Part shown: positions 29,937 through 41,963 of the stretch, one piece after another | How positions within the stretch are numbered: position 1 is the stretch's first letter | Layout: each line of letters opens with the position of its first letter | NCBI GenBank assembly: GCA_977006965.1 | Contig: OZ345355.1 | Span: forward strand, 1-64,000 | DNA: 64,000 nucleotides | Direction: 5' to 3' | From: Phymatolithon calcareum | Taxonomy: Eukaryota; Rhodophyta; Florideophyceae; Hapalidiales | The notes under the pieces: generated by a model | The model's input: only the letters and a program-made list of their open reading frames with translations | The model's database searches: none | Told to the model about the DNA's origin: nothing | Program-made: the position numbers and the translations under genes

Positions 29937-30433
29937 GTAAAAACTAATTCATATTTAAATGTATTAGAATATGTATTTTATTTGTTTATTCAACTGCAAT
30001 CTGTTGGATAAATAATTCATTCATAGCCTCGATAGAATAAAATAATTTATTTTGCAGGAAGGAGAATACTTTTAGAATTACTCTCCCTGTCTGATTCTGA
30101 TTGTGCTCGTACTTGTCTTTCTATTACTAAATAGAACATGTTTTCTTGCCTGCGTAACGTTGCAACGTTACACTCACTTGATTGATATCAATTGTACGTG
30201 TCTCGCTTGTAGACTACAACGTACTATGATTTGAACGTTGATGAAAAAGATAGAACCATCTTTCCGACAATTAGCTGTTATCAGGATTGCTGCACTGTCT
30301 AAACACTAGTACTTAAATTGCGACCCGGGCAAGTCAAATCACTCGCATCAAAGCCAACCTCCATTACTTCATCAACTTCTATCAATTGCGCATCTTCGTG
30401 AGCGTCCTTCAATTTTATTTGGACTACTGGAAT

Positions 30434-31987
30434 CATGCCACACAAGTCAACTCCTGGGAAAAGAGTCAGGGAAAGCTTTTTTAGCCAGGACAACGACGAC
30501 GACGATTGCGTTTGGAGATGCCTCTGTGGCACTACCAGAAACAGAAGGGCAATGGATATGCTAATCTGTTATCGCACGTGCGAGCCAAGCATCCAGAGGA
30601 ATTGAAAGATCTTCAGGAAACCGACTCTTCGCTCGTGTCATCGACATGCACACCATGGGTTAATTCAAGTGATAAGGCGGCTTACTTCTACAAACCTAAA
30701 GTGGTCGCGGCTCATGGTTGGGTGCATTTTGCTGTGTCGACTCTGCTGCCGTTTTCCGTTGTCGAGCAAGAGGCGTTTCGAAAGCACATCAAATACCCCA
30801 ACCTTTCTACGAAGTCCGTTGTCAAGTACATGGGCCACCTCACCAAGCGAGTGGAACAAAAAATAAGCCGAGACCTGCCCGAAAAATTCGCACTTGCCTT
30901 CGATGGATGGAGTGAGGGAGACACGCATTATGTTGCCATCTTCGATGTTGCACCAGCAGACAACAAATTTGGTTACACTTCGTATTTACTGAGGTTCTCA
31001 CCTTTCGAAGATGAAGTCAGTCAGGATGCGGACCATCACAAAGCTTACTCTGAGTTCGTGCTTTAGCTGTATGGAAAGTCATACGACAATGCGGTCGCCT
31101 TTCTTGGTGACAATTGCTGTACCAATCAATCATTCGCCAACAAAGTCAGCACTCCACTAGTTGGGTGTGCATCGCATCGTTTCAATCTGGCAGTGCAAGA
31201 TCTGATATCTGACAAGAGAAGTTTGGTTCAGAAGGTAAATGGCTTGATGAAAAAACTTCGAGCACCAATCGCAGCTGCGCAGTTGCGTGAGCACACGCAT
31301 TTGCGAGGTAAGTGAAACAACGCAACCAGGTGGAGTTCGACGAGTGAGATGCTCATCAGGTACCAGAAAATCAAGGAATTCATAAGGCAAATGGACGCAC
31401 GCACATTTGATCACCTGATCCCAACGTATTGCGAAGAGAAGGAGATCGACTCTCTCTGTGCCGAATTAACTGACCTCAACAGTGTTACGAAAGCCTTGCA
31501 ACGTGACTCAATCACTATCGCTGAGGTTCGTGTTCTTTTCGACGCGGTCATTGATAAGTTTCCCAGCGCAAAATCAAGGTTATCTTCTAATGCTAGCATT
31601 GCGCGAGATCCCCATTTCGAGACCGGCATCGCAAAAATACAAGACAAAAGAATAGATTTGATGACAAGCCAAGAGAAAAAAGCAACAGATTCTCTGAAAG
31701 TAGTCTCTGTGGATTCTGCAACAGTTACGGCAGTGGACAAGGACTCGATGTCTTTTGCAGACGAGGCATTGAAGAAACGCAGGCTGTCTGTAAATCGTTC
31801 CGGATATTTGGACCTTCGTTTCATATTGCCTACTTCCAACATCGATGAACGGTTCTTCTCCAAAGCTGGATACACTCTGAATAAGCACAGGAAGAGTCTG
31901 TCTCTAGCAAAACTTGAGATGCAGCTTTTTCTACATATGAATGCAGACCTGTGGTGCATCCAGGACGTAAGTGCGATAATGGAATGA
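30434..31987 (+). pseudogene. hAT transposase pseudogene with BED zinc finger
   Basis: From the ATG at 30434 the frame gives CVWRCLCGT, then after a one-base shift near 30535 NGYANLLSHVRAKHPEEL, together a BED zinc finger. The same frame then gives FALAFDGWSEGDTHYVAIF, GDNCCTNQSFANKV, CASHRFNLAV, NATRWSST and finally a hAT dimerisation block near residue KHRKSLSLAKLEM. In-frame stops at 31064 (TAG) and about 31313 (TGA) inactivate it. It lies inside the NB-ARC/TPR gene, probably in an intron. Terminal repeats were not resolved. Confidence 0.8.
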
Positions 31988-32125
31988 GAATATATTCCAA
32001 TAATTCATATTTACTTTTGACCCTCTCCATGAATAAATTACTTATGCATTTGACTTTCTTGATTAAATAATCTATTCTTACGCGAAAGCGAGCTGTGAAT
32101 ATATTGAAAATGAATTATTTACAAG

Positions 32126-34219
32126 GTATGGTCTGAAGGAGCTCGCGGCTGCCAAATTCTGGCAAGACTTCACTCAGAGCTTGAAACGCTATCGGTCGCC
32201 GCATCGGAAAGCACAATTGCTGTTCTGAATCCCAAGGCAGAAATCGACGACGTGCGCATTGAAGCCATTTTCAAGTTTCAGGAAGAGTGCATGCAGACTC
32301 TCGAAGGTATAGAAGATCAACTGACGCGAGGCAAAGTCTGGTAAGCAATGAGCTCGAGTATCATGAGCGATGCTGAGTCGAAGAAAAATCATTCATGAGA
32401 GATTGGTCGCCATCCGGAATACCGGTGATGTCGCGATCGTCAAGGTTGCTGTCGACGAAGCGAAGAGGGAGATTGATAAGAACCAAGCGTTAGCCAATGT
32501 TGGCAGCAGTGGTTATAATGAGGATGTTTTGCCTATGCCGAGTCTCTCACTATACTTTGTTGGTCGTGGCAAGAAACGAGAGAAGTTTCAAAAAATATTG
32601 CAACGCTTCGGAAGCGCCGCCATTACTCAGTATGGAGGTGCTGGGAAGACACAGTTGATGGTGTCTTTTGCCGAGTCAGCGCGAAGGAACGGGATTGTAC
32701 CTGGTGGTGCGTTTTGGGTCCCAGTGGCTGGCAATGAGGCTCAGATACTTTCGTCAGTTGGAGATTTCGCGCAACGACTCGGTCGGTTTTATTTACTTGA
32801 AAGCGACAGATCCAGTGTTGGACCGGTCATTGGGGCGTCACGTCGAACACTGGACAGTGTAGAAGGTCGTTGGATGCTTTGTTTGGACAACGCTGACGAC
32901 GAAGAGGCCGCTGAAGTTCTCGGAGAGATTTCTAAATTAACAGAAGGAGAGTGCGGTTGGCTGATCGTGACCTCAAGACGGGGGGATCCCATGCTATGGT
33001 CTGGACTGGCGCAGGGGCAGATCCTGAAGTTATCGCCATTAGAGGAGGAGGACGTAGTGCTTGTACAATTGAAATTCAAGAATGCAGAAAGTAGGAGGGC
33101 CAAGCGCGATACAGCAATGTACTCGGCTCTGGAACATCTAAAATATGAAGATCCCGAGGAGTATCGTGCACTCGCCGACCTTAGCGGGAGAAAGGAGATC
33201 TATGGTCTCGCGGGTCTTCCTTTAGCCCTGGTGCAGGCTGGGAGCTACATTGCAAGCGCGGGAATAACAATTGCCGAATATGTTGAGGTTTACATGAAAC
33301 AGTGGAAAAACGAAGACTTGTCCTTGGTCTTGCGCAAAGCAATGAAGTCATATGACGTAGGTGAGGAGCAAAGAGCGATTTGGACCACATGGAAAGTCAA
33401 TATGTCTAAATTGGACCGGCTTTCGAGAAGTGCCCTACGTGCAGTTGCAATGTTGGGTGACAGAGGCATTCCGGAGCGTCTGATGAAGCGCGTCGTAATG
33501 GAATGTTCTCGGGATGAGTCGATGGGTGAACGGACGAATCTTCCTTATTTCAATATTGTGAAGCTCGAACTGGTGAATGACGCATCCCTATTGTCGATAG
33601 AAAATGAGAGTGGGACAACCAGACATACAGTCTTTAAGCTGCACACAATGATTCGACTTTGTGTTCGAACGGATGCGGGGACAGAGCGTCGTGCATGTCA
33701 GAGTTGTGCGCTGCAAGCGTACGTATCGCGGGTTCTGGAGGAGGACGGATTTAATTTCAATTCTTTGCCTGGTGTGTATGTGGAAACGATGCGATATCTG
33801 CTACCTCATGCAGTCAGTGTTCTGAAAGAGCATATGCAGGTGAACAGGCGGATTGCAATGGAGATGTTTGCAACCAAATCAGAGCCACTTGCCAATTTTG
33901 CGATTCATATGTTGCTTTCAAGTGGACGAGCAAGGGAGGCTGATGATCATTGTTCCACAGTGCTTCCGATAGTATATTGGGAAGATAGAAAACTGGATAT
34001 GCGAGAACATGCGTCCAAACTTGTTTTCGCGCTCACGTGTGTGAGGACGATTGAGGAAACAAAGCGAGAGCAAGATCCGGAAAAGTGGATCAAATGCATC
34101 CCTCTTCTAAGTAGAGCTCGCTATGCCATTGGGCAATTCAGGGACTCGGAGAACGACGCACGAAAGGCACTTTGTAAGATGCAGAGTGAAGACCAAAATT
34201 AGCATATGCAGTCAGCGGT
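32126..34219 (+). pseudogene. NB-ARC ATPase part of an NB-ARC/TPR gene
   Basis: The 610-residue frame from 32370 has FVGRGKKRE, the P-loop QYGGAGKTQL (about 87-96), Walker B WMLCLDNADD (about 168-177), an RNBS-B-like LIVTSRRGD and GLPLAL (about 284-289), the ordered motifs of NB-ARC STAND ATPases, which act as nucleotide switches in recognition proteins. Upstream, 32126-32340 encodes more N-terminal helix and is separated by a possible 36-base intron starting GTAAGC at 32341. An in-frame TAG at 34200-34202 interrupts it; a GTAAGT donor at about 34220 and TATCCAG acceptor at 34271 frame an intron before the TPR exon. Confidence 0.7.
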
Positions 34220-34273
34220 AAGTTCTCCTCGACATTTCCCCCAACGCGAAACGGTCAATCTTTCTATCCAGAG

Positions 34274-35880
34274 TCATCAATATGCGTCAACGTGCTGCAT
34301 CAACTTGTTAGCATAAAAGAAAATGAAGGAGCTTTCGACGAGGCGGGGCAGCTTTATCGCGAAAGCCTGCGAATGGATAGTGCCGTCCATGGAGAAGATA
34401 CCGTGCATCCAGATATCGCAGCATCGCTGCACCAGCTGGGCGGAGTGGTGAAAGCTAAAGGCGTTTTGGACGAGGCGGAGCAGCTTTATCGCGAAAGGCT
34501 GGGAATTCTGCGTGCCGTTCATGGAGAAGATACCGTGCATCCAGAAATCGACTTGGGCATCTCCTTATCTTCGAACGGCGTAACAGAAATCTCTACGCTT
34601 TCCAGAATAAATGCTGCACAGAATCGACTGATGGTTCTAGGAAAGATCGGACTCCACGGAAAAGGGTTCACAATCTCGACATGCTCAAGACTATATAAGG
34701 CACTCGTCCGTCCAACTACGGAGTATCTTCTCCCGTTCGCAGATCTGACGCGTAACATCCTTCGCGCACAGGACGCCCTAGAGCGTAACCTGTTCTCTGG
34801 AATGTTCGGAACCTGGTGCAAGAATATGCAGGCCCGCTTTCTAGGAATACGCCGCCTGGAATCCATTCAACGACGCCAAGCGCATTTGAGCGCCAAGTTC
34901 ATAACAGCACAGAAATTTCGAAGAAAACAGGCACTTGAGGTTCCCAAGGGCACAACACGACTGGCAATATTGAACGCGACAAACGATATGCTTCACAAAG
35001 CTCTTCTCTGTACCTCAACAGAGGAATTTGCCCGCATCCTAGACGCTACGACAAATGTAAACGCAAGAACGCTGAAGAACGCAAAAGAAGAATGGGAAGC
35101 ATGTCTCCCTTCTAAAGCCACAGGAGGGGAGGGCCGGCGCCCTCCTCAGCCCATCAAGAACGAACTACCACCATTCCTCACCCTCAAAAAGCGAAGCACA
35201 GGCTTCTTTGTACGCACTGGTTATTTCACCGCTTCCCATATCCCTGGCAAGAACAAGCAAGAAACGAAGATTCCGAACTCGATGAAGCTCTTACAGTTAT
35301 CTCAAACTTAATGCCGAAGCAACGACTTTCCGATATTCAAAAAGAGATGCTGGAAATGGCAGTTGATACCGTCCAAAGAAAATGTCCGAAATCAAAATGA
35401 AAACTTAAGCGAAGGATTGTAGCGCAACGAAAAGTCTCTCAGGTGCAATGATAATTGACTAAGGGAGCTTCAATAAAACAGAAATCCATCTATCCATCCA
35501 GAAATCGCGGTTTCGCTGGGCAATCTCGGCGGAGTGATCGAATGGAAAGGCTTTTTGGACTAGGCGGAGGTGCTGTTTCGCGAAAGCCTCTGAATTCTGC
35601 GTGCCGTCAATGAAGAAGATGCCGTGAATCGAGACATCGCAATTCCGCAGGGCAAACTCGGCTGGGTGATAAGTGCCAAAGGCGTTTTCGACGAGGCGGA
35701 GGAGCTTTACCGCGAACGTGAGCGCATGAAGAATGCCGTCCATGGATATGATGCTGTGCATCTAGAAATCGCCGCATTGTTGCACCATCTGGGCGGAGTG
35801 GGCAAACTAAATCCGTTTTGGATGAGGTGGAGGAACTGTAACGCGAAAGCGTGGACAATTGCGTTCTGGATGTGAATTGC
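34274..35880 (+). pseudogene. Kinesin-light-chain-like TPR exon, interrupted by a LINE
   Basis: Repeats of 42 codons (126 bases) read GAFDEAGQLYRESL, GVLDEAEQLYRERL, GFLD.AEVLFRESL and GVFDEAEELYRERE with VHPDIA..L..LGGV between, i.e. TPR units of the kinesin-light-chain type. Repeats before 34550 are open; those after 35495 carry stops and a frame change. The LINE insertion sits inside a repeat. The set is the C-terminal sensor-like part of the NB-ARC gene just upstream and is no longer functional. Confidence 0.7.
34551..35494 (+). mobile_element. 5'-truncated LINE with 13-bp target-site duplication
   Basis: The frame (DLGISLSSNG...RLYKALVRPTTEY) is the C-terminal end of a non-LTR reverse transcriptase and following sequence, stopping at 35309-35311. 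A 3' UTR and an AATAAA-containing end follow, with a short tail of TCCA units rather than poly(A). It is flanked by CATCCAGAAATCG at 34538-34550 and 35495-35507. The ORF of 339 residues from 34292 is therefore a chimera of TPR and LINE sequence, not a real fusion protein. Confidence 0.85.
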
Positions 35881-38800
35881 TTATCTAAGAAGGAAATTGC
35901 AGCTATCGATGCGCAAGCGCTTTCCGTGTTTGATATGGAATGCACGCATGCGATAGCTACCCGCACGGATGCTCAGTCTGTTCATTCGTGCCGTTTGTAC
36001 CAATGGCTTTTGTACGGAACCCCCTCGCACCCTATACAGTACCTCGCGAACAGGTCTGGTGTGGTTTTTTTGTGGACCTGCGTTATTTGCCGAGAGCACA
36101 GAAAGACATTTCGGGAGCGACCTGAAAATGACAGGCCAGAAAAATGGACATTGATTATGAAACTTATTTTTATGAAGGACTCTGGCTGAGACCGTATCGA
36201 ACGCCTCGGAGAATTGGTGGGCAGCACAAAAGAAACTGCAACGGGCTGCACAATGATTGATTGACTGATTGCGTTTCATCCAACATGATCTGCGTTGAAG
36301 ATGCAAGCAAGCAAGCAAAATTGACATCGCCACCTCCCTCATCACCTTGCTCGTCTCTGCATAGAACTTTTGTGACTTCTCTCCTTCCGCTTCAGCGATG
36401 GCGATGGAAAATATTACACATTTCGCGCGCACGCACGCCCAAAACCACCCGCCACTGCTGCTTCCTTTTCCTTCGTATTGCATTGCAGTTTATCAGAGAC
36501 GCTCGAGCAGCTCCACATCCTTACTGTACTATCCTGTACTGCTTCAATAGAACCAGTGGATACTTGTGCTGCTTCAAAGCCATGGACTGCGTTCGCCACG
36601 CCAACGCTACCCAGCCCGTCCACAACATTTGTTCGCTTGCTTTGAGTGGCGTCATGCTTCGTCTGCGGACGGTGCTCGCCATGCACCAATACAAGGCAGG
36701 TGTCATATCGGCTCATATCACACCTTGAACTGGATCTTGTCGAGAGCGACGGATAGATGACACGTGCATTGGGCGTACAGCACACGCCGCGGTGGGAACC
36801 CACGGCAAAATCGGAGAAAACATGCAGAATCGGAAGCAGTGACAGACGCGGTGACGTTTCGCGCGGATCGCCGATTTGGCACATTCTTTCGCCGGAATGT
36901 GAGGCGTTTTGGTCGCTCGGATGCAAACTGCGCGTGAGAGAGAAGCTGCGAATTTGCGAAATAGGAACCATCTTGCAAAGGATACCAAAACAAGCGTTGA
37001 GGGCACCGTAAAAATTGAAAGTCCAAAAATGTGACAGAGAGAATATATTCCTGCCTACACGAATGCACACGCAAGGAAAATGGGTGCTGTCTGTCTTGCC
37101 TTGCACTAAAAGCAGCAGAGGCAAACGCAATAAGCGTTCCACTTGAAACTCAGTGAGCGGTGGGCATTAATTCCATTCCGCACTGAATCACTCCTCCGAT
37201 GCGGGTACACGGCCGCGAGCGCAATCGGGCTTTGCGACGTTCATGCAGTCGTTCTCTTCTCACCGCATGCAGAACTTTCGACGCCTCCGCACGCACGCCG
37301 CGAGCGCTCGCCACCTCCCTCGCTCATTGGATGCGGCATAGCTCCGGTAGTCAGCGACATTTCCTTCAGAAAAACCTAACTCCCTCGACATGCACAGGAA
37401 TGGATTTATACACGTCGAGGATATCTTCTTCTTCACCGTAAAGAAGCACACGCTGCTTCGACCTTGTTCTTCACTTTGCGGCGAAACTTTTCAAAGTGAA
37501 TATCTTGAAACTATGTGCTATAATTAGAGTATTGTTCTATTTGCTGGCCTTCTCTCCCCGAGCAGTTTATTCACCGGCCACAACCCGGACGAGAAGATTG
37601 ATCTCACCGGTGTTTGAAAGAGTCAGACGCCACTGCAGTTTTAGCCGTTCGTTTGATGAGAGATCGGAGGAGGACCACCAGTCGAGAGCCGGGTTTACGC
37701 CTTCTGTGCGATGCGAAGCAGTCCGCGGGGCATACATGTTGGTAATGGAGGGAATGACTAGAACTCATCTAGATGACAACATTAGTTTAGTTTCGGTTGC
37801 CTTCTTTCGCCGCGAAAAGTAGCCGAAATTCCAGATTTATCAGTAAAGGTCCGCTGCGTCAGTCAAGCTCAAGAAACGAGTTTAAGCCGTTCCGCCTCTA
37901 ACTTCTGTAGACTTGTGCTGACACATCCATATCCTTCGTCTTCTGTTATGCTTATAAATCAGTTTACAAGTTTGCTAAATCCGGACGAAAGAAACGATGT
38001 CTGTCGAAAACTATAGAATCCGGACAGGCATTGCATTGTTGTTACCAGCAATCATGCCAATCATTTCAACATGACTACAGGGCAATGCGATCATTAGCAA
38101 TGGCTCCAATAATGTGGAATCGCGTCGGAAAGCTCGACATACTTGGAGACAAACTATGGGCAATATCGCATCGGGGAATGAGGTTGCGGCCGTCGCCGTA
38201 TATTGTGATATAGAGGATATCTTCTTCAAGATCTTATCTGTCGTTTTCATGCCCATGAGAATTAAGGGCGTGAAAAGCAACATAGCTTCACGGAACACAG
38301 AAGAAAGTTTATCAAGCCATCGAAAAGGGACGAAGATGAATGTCCTCCACGCCCAGGCGCAATGGCACACATTTAATACGTTGGCAATACAGTTTGACCA
38401 CAGCACCTTTTGGTCGCACGACACTCCATTTCATCGGGTGTTCTCGATCTTCTGATACCCAGCTCGCTGTCGCCAGTAAGCGCCATGGGGGCCGGTTCGG
38501 CGGCGACCGGTCGTGAATTTAATTCCAACGTTCCCAAAGATCCTGAGCTAAAGATCATAACACCTACCTGCCCTCGACATCGCGCCTCTCAACAACAAGC
38601 AATCAAGGTGCCACAGTGCAACATCCGCCTCTGTTCGCTCGCCGGCATTGAGCAATTGCTTTCTTCAATCTTAAAGCTTCAATCACAGCACTTGGCTCAC
38701 GTCATTAATATGCCACCCAGGAGCTCTATCATCTGCACTCGAGCAGGCTTGCGGGCGACGGCCGATGTCCAGGCGCATCATCCGGAAAATGGCATTGAGC

Positions 38801-39440
38801 CGAGAGGAATACACGACGACCCGCCCGAGTTTTTACGATCCCTAATGGCATACGGGAATCTTGTTGACACCAACGCGCTTGGTCTGGTTAAACAATCTCC
38901 GACTCAGGCCTTGACGCTCCGAAATGGGCATCAAGACCCCGAGGTAGCGCCATATTCCATGCTATCCTCAAGATGAGAGATGACCTTCTAAGGGGTGATA
39001 GTCCCAGTGGCGGTAATTCTCCAGCGAAACACCAAGCTGACCTAACAAGATCATCGACATGAGTTCTGATGCTATTGAAATGATGGCCCACGAAGATCAA
39101 GCCGCACTATACGCCGATAAACTCTGTCACCTCAATCCTTCATCAACACCAAGATTTTGTCAGCGTCTCATGGGAACTCCAGCAGGCAGAAGACATCAGT
39201 GTTTAGGTCACTTTCGGCGCGTTATAGCTGGCCACACAATTTGGCGCAAGTATGTCCCAGATCGAGCTAAATTTCAGCTGTCGTGTTCCCTGCCTCGCGG
39301 TACGACTCCCAATTAATGTTTCATTGAATCGGAGTCTTGTGCGCGTGCAACATCTATAAATCCACTTTGTCTTCGGCCTCAGTCATGCATCCGTGATTGT
39401 GACCCAAATGCTGAACTCCATTTTGTGGCAGTTGTTTGAT
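35881..39440. other. Region with no recognised gene
   Basis: ORFs up to 242 codons occur (for example minus 37142-36414, plus 38410-38976) but none shows a family motif, and their translations are rich in S, R, C and H without domain-like pattern. A GCAAGCAAGCAAGC run is at about 36303. Decayed repeats are likely. Confidence 0.4.
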
Positions 39441-39489
39441 GTCACCAGCTTTCCTCCCTGGTCACGGCTGTACTGCGCCATGACGGATC

Positions 39490-40256
39490 ACTGGAGCAGG
39501 GCTCGAGAAATATGATTGCTATGGTTTGTAGCTTCATGCGCAATATGCAATAAGTATTGCTCATCATCTCAGCCTGCAATATGGATTGCAATAAACGACA
39601 GCTCTTCAATACAGACTGCAATACATGAAGTTCAGCAATCAATCGAGCAATCATTCATTCAAGCACAAACAGGAAGCAAACGTAGACATCTTACTACTGA
39701 GTACCAAGAACCTTCTCCTGGTAGAGCTCATGAAATTTCATGCGTCCTTCAGACCTTTCATATCTGGCTACATTAATCACTTCACTCACTAACTTGCCGT
39801 CCCGGAAACGCAAGTTCAGATTGAGGAACACCAAGGCTTCGAACAGGTGCGGCGTCATGGATCTCCGATTCTCGGTCAGCCTATTCATGAGTCTCTTTCA
39901 CGACGCATTTCATGTAAAAAAGAGGTGGGCTTTGCTACCTTGAGCACCTGGTGATCAAAAAACTTCTTCGTTTTTCCCCGCGGATTTGCCCAGTGCAGCT
40001 TCGCTGATGATTTGAACTGCTCCATCAACCGCTCTTTTGCCTTGTTTATCCAGTTTTGAAAATTCTTGTACTTTTTCAATAACCGATCTAGATCAAACCT
40101 CTTGAATGCCCTTGGCCACAAGATCTGAAGTGATGCTTTGGAATCCCTGTGATCCGACAACAGTTCCAACACCCATCAACTTGACAATCTCTGCAAAAAA
40201 ACAATTGATCAAACACAGTGGGCGTGATGAACAGAGGAATTCCAGCATGTAGAGCA
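39490..40256 (-). pseudogene. C-terminal part of an older hAT transposase
   Basis: The minus-strand frame 39888-39694 contains LTENRRSMTPHLFEALVFLN, the hAT dimerisation block. The frame before it (40172-39885) gives a lysine-rich helical stretch and is shifted. A hAT-like end CAGGGCTCGAG at about 39499 with TGCAATA sub-terminal words may be its terminus. The host is cut at 40256 by the nested hAT. Confidence 0.55.
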
Positions 40257-41472
40257 CAGGGGTTGCGCCAATTCCATTGTTTGCGATTGCAGACCCGGGT
40301 GAAATTTATCAATTTAATTGGTTAGTTTTGTTTCCAGCAATTCGCATTGCAATTGGAAGGCTTCCCACAATATAGACATAAATACTAAGATAGCTGTTCA
40401 TCGCCGTTTCACGTTCCGTGAGCTTCATCACCATTGACGATTGAACTGTGAACGACGACCCGGATCTCAACTTCTCGGCAAGAACGGCTCTGTATATCTC
40501 TAGCAAATGTTCTTCGCTTCCACCTCCAATGCAATGCTTGAGATGATTGTACGGGTTGGAGAACCCAGTACCATTTTCGAAGAAAAACTCACTTTCTCCG
40601 GTACACTGATCACCCTTTGAGCAGAGATAGACGCAAAATGGCACATTCCGTCGAGTTAGGCCTACTTGACGCGAGTGAATATCACGGGATTGTTCTCAAA
40701 TGAGCTTCATAAGCAGGTGCACAACTTGTTTCGGCTTTGGTGTCGGTGAAGGTAGTGTCATCGCTAGTAGAGCGGAATGTGCTGGAACGTTGAACGAGGT
40801 CTGATAGATGGGTTGGACTTGACTGTGAAGGGGAATGCGTGAGAATTTCGGAGAAGGCTGATAGGTTTCAAATCAAGAGATCTAATGCTATCTCTTTTAT
40901 ACTTGAGATTGAACCATCGTGACTGCTGGACTCTAATCGTAGCTAAAGACATTCAAGCCGTTGTTCTGTATCTGGCTGGTAAATTGATCGATACAGCTAA
41001 GTAAATGATAGCACATGAATAGGCCCATTGTTGAAACCGTTTGGAGTCCAACGGCTCAATCTCGTCTTTATATAACATAGCAAGAAGTAGCCATGGCCCA
41101 AGTTTCATAGATGTTTTGATGGCATACAGAACGTACTCTGGGTATTACTAGAACAAAGACCACGTACTGAACATAAGGTAAGTACGTTGATTCTTGCATC
41201 CGATTAATGTGCTGTGCCTAATGTTCATCTACGTACTCTGGGTATTATTAGAACAAAGACCACGCACTGAACGTGAGGTGAGTACGTTGATTCCCTCAAC
41301 ATTCTGCTTTACTCCCCCCCCATAACATTCCCCTGGTCCAATGTTTATCTACTTCGATCCTCAGTATTAGGTTAGACCAATTCGAATTGCAATTCAGTTC
41401 GAAGAACCAATTTGGGTGGAATTGGGAAAAATTGCAATTAAATTGATAGCAATGGAATTGGCGCAACCCCTG
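40257..41472. mobile_element. Internally deleted hAT element, perfect 8-bp target duplication
   Basis: The ends are perfect inverted repeats (left CAGGGGTTGCGCCAATTCC; right the reverse complement), flanked by GTAGAGCA at 40249-40256 and 41473-41480. Inside, the minus-strand frame 40644-40309 carries a BED-finger-like segment (GTGFSNPYNHLKHCIG) but the rest of the transposase is missing. Sub-terminal AATTGCAATT words repeat near the right end. It shares end type and sub-terminal words with 46249-47212. Confidence 0.85.
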
Positions 41473-41781
41473 GTAGAGCAGCGCTAGTGCAGCCAGCACC
41501 ACCGTGACAAAATAACATCTCACATCGCGGGAGAAGCCATGCATACTGCACGTTTCCCCTCACTGCGAGCAACCGACCTTTCGCCCAATCCAGCCGGGGT
41601 CCGACGCTGAAAGTTGATGAGTCCCAATGTTCACAGTTCCCGGTAGAATGACAGATCGTTTTACATTTGCCTTCTTAAGGCGACTGAGTAGGGTGCGCGA
41701 CAAAGTGGTACCGTTTGGGGAGTTGCAAGAAAAATACGCCTCTCAAAATGACACCGAAATTTAGCCAACACAACTGCTGGG

Positions 41782-41949
41782 ATGGATGGATTTCTGTTTT
41801 ATTGAAGCTCCCTTAGTCAATTATCATTGCACCTGAGAGACTTTTCGTTGCGCTTCAATCCTTCGCTTACGTTTTCATTTTGATTTCGGACATTTTCTTT
41901 GGACGGTATCAACTGCCATTTCCAGCGTCTCTTTTTGAATATCGGAAAG
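41782..41949 (-). mobile_element. Second truncated LINE 3' end, 14-bp target duplication
   Basis: The 168 bases are the reverse complement of the LINE 3' end at about 35325-35494, including the TCCA tail (read TGGA here). They are flanked by ACACAACTGCTGGG at 41768-41781 and 41950-41963. The copy is too short to code. Confidence 0.85.
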
Positions 41950-41963
41950 ACACAACTGCTGGG

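Noticed and set aside
34292-35311. TPR-LINE fusion protein of 339 residues
   Set aside because: The join is exactly at the LINE insertion point with a 13-bp duplication on both sides, so it is an accident of insertion.
36414-37142. 242-codon minus-strand ORF
   Set aside because: No domain pattern, cysteine/serine-rich irregular composition, no promoter or homologous copy in the window.
38410-38976. 188-codon plus-strand ORF
   Set aside because: No recognisable motif; I considered a reverse-transcriptase fragment on the other strand but could not find the catalytic box.
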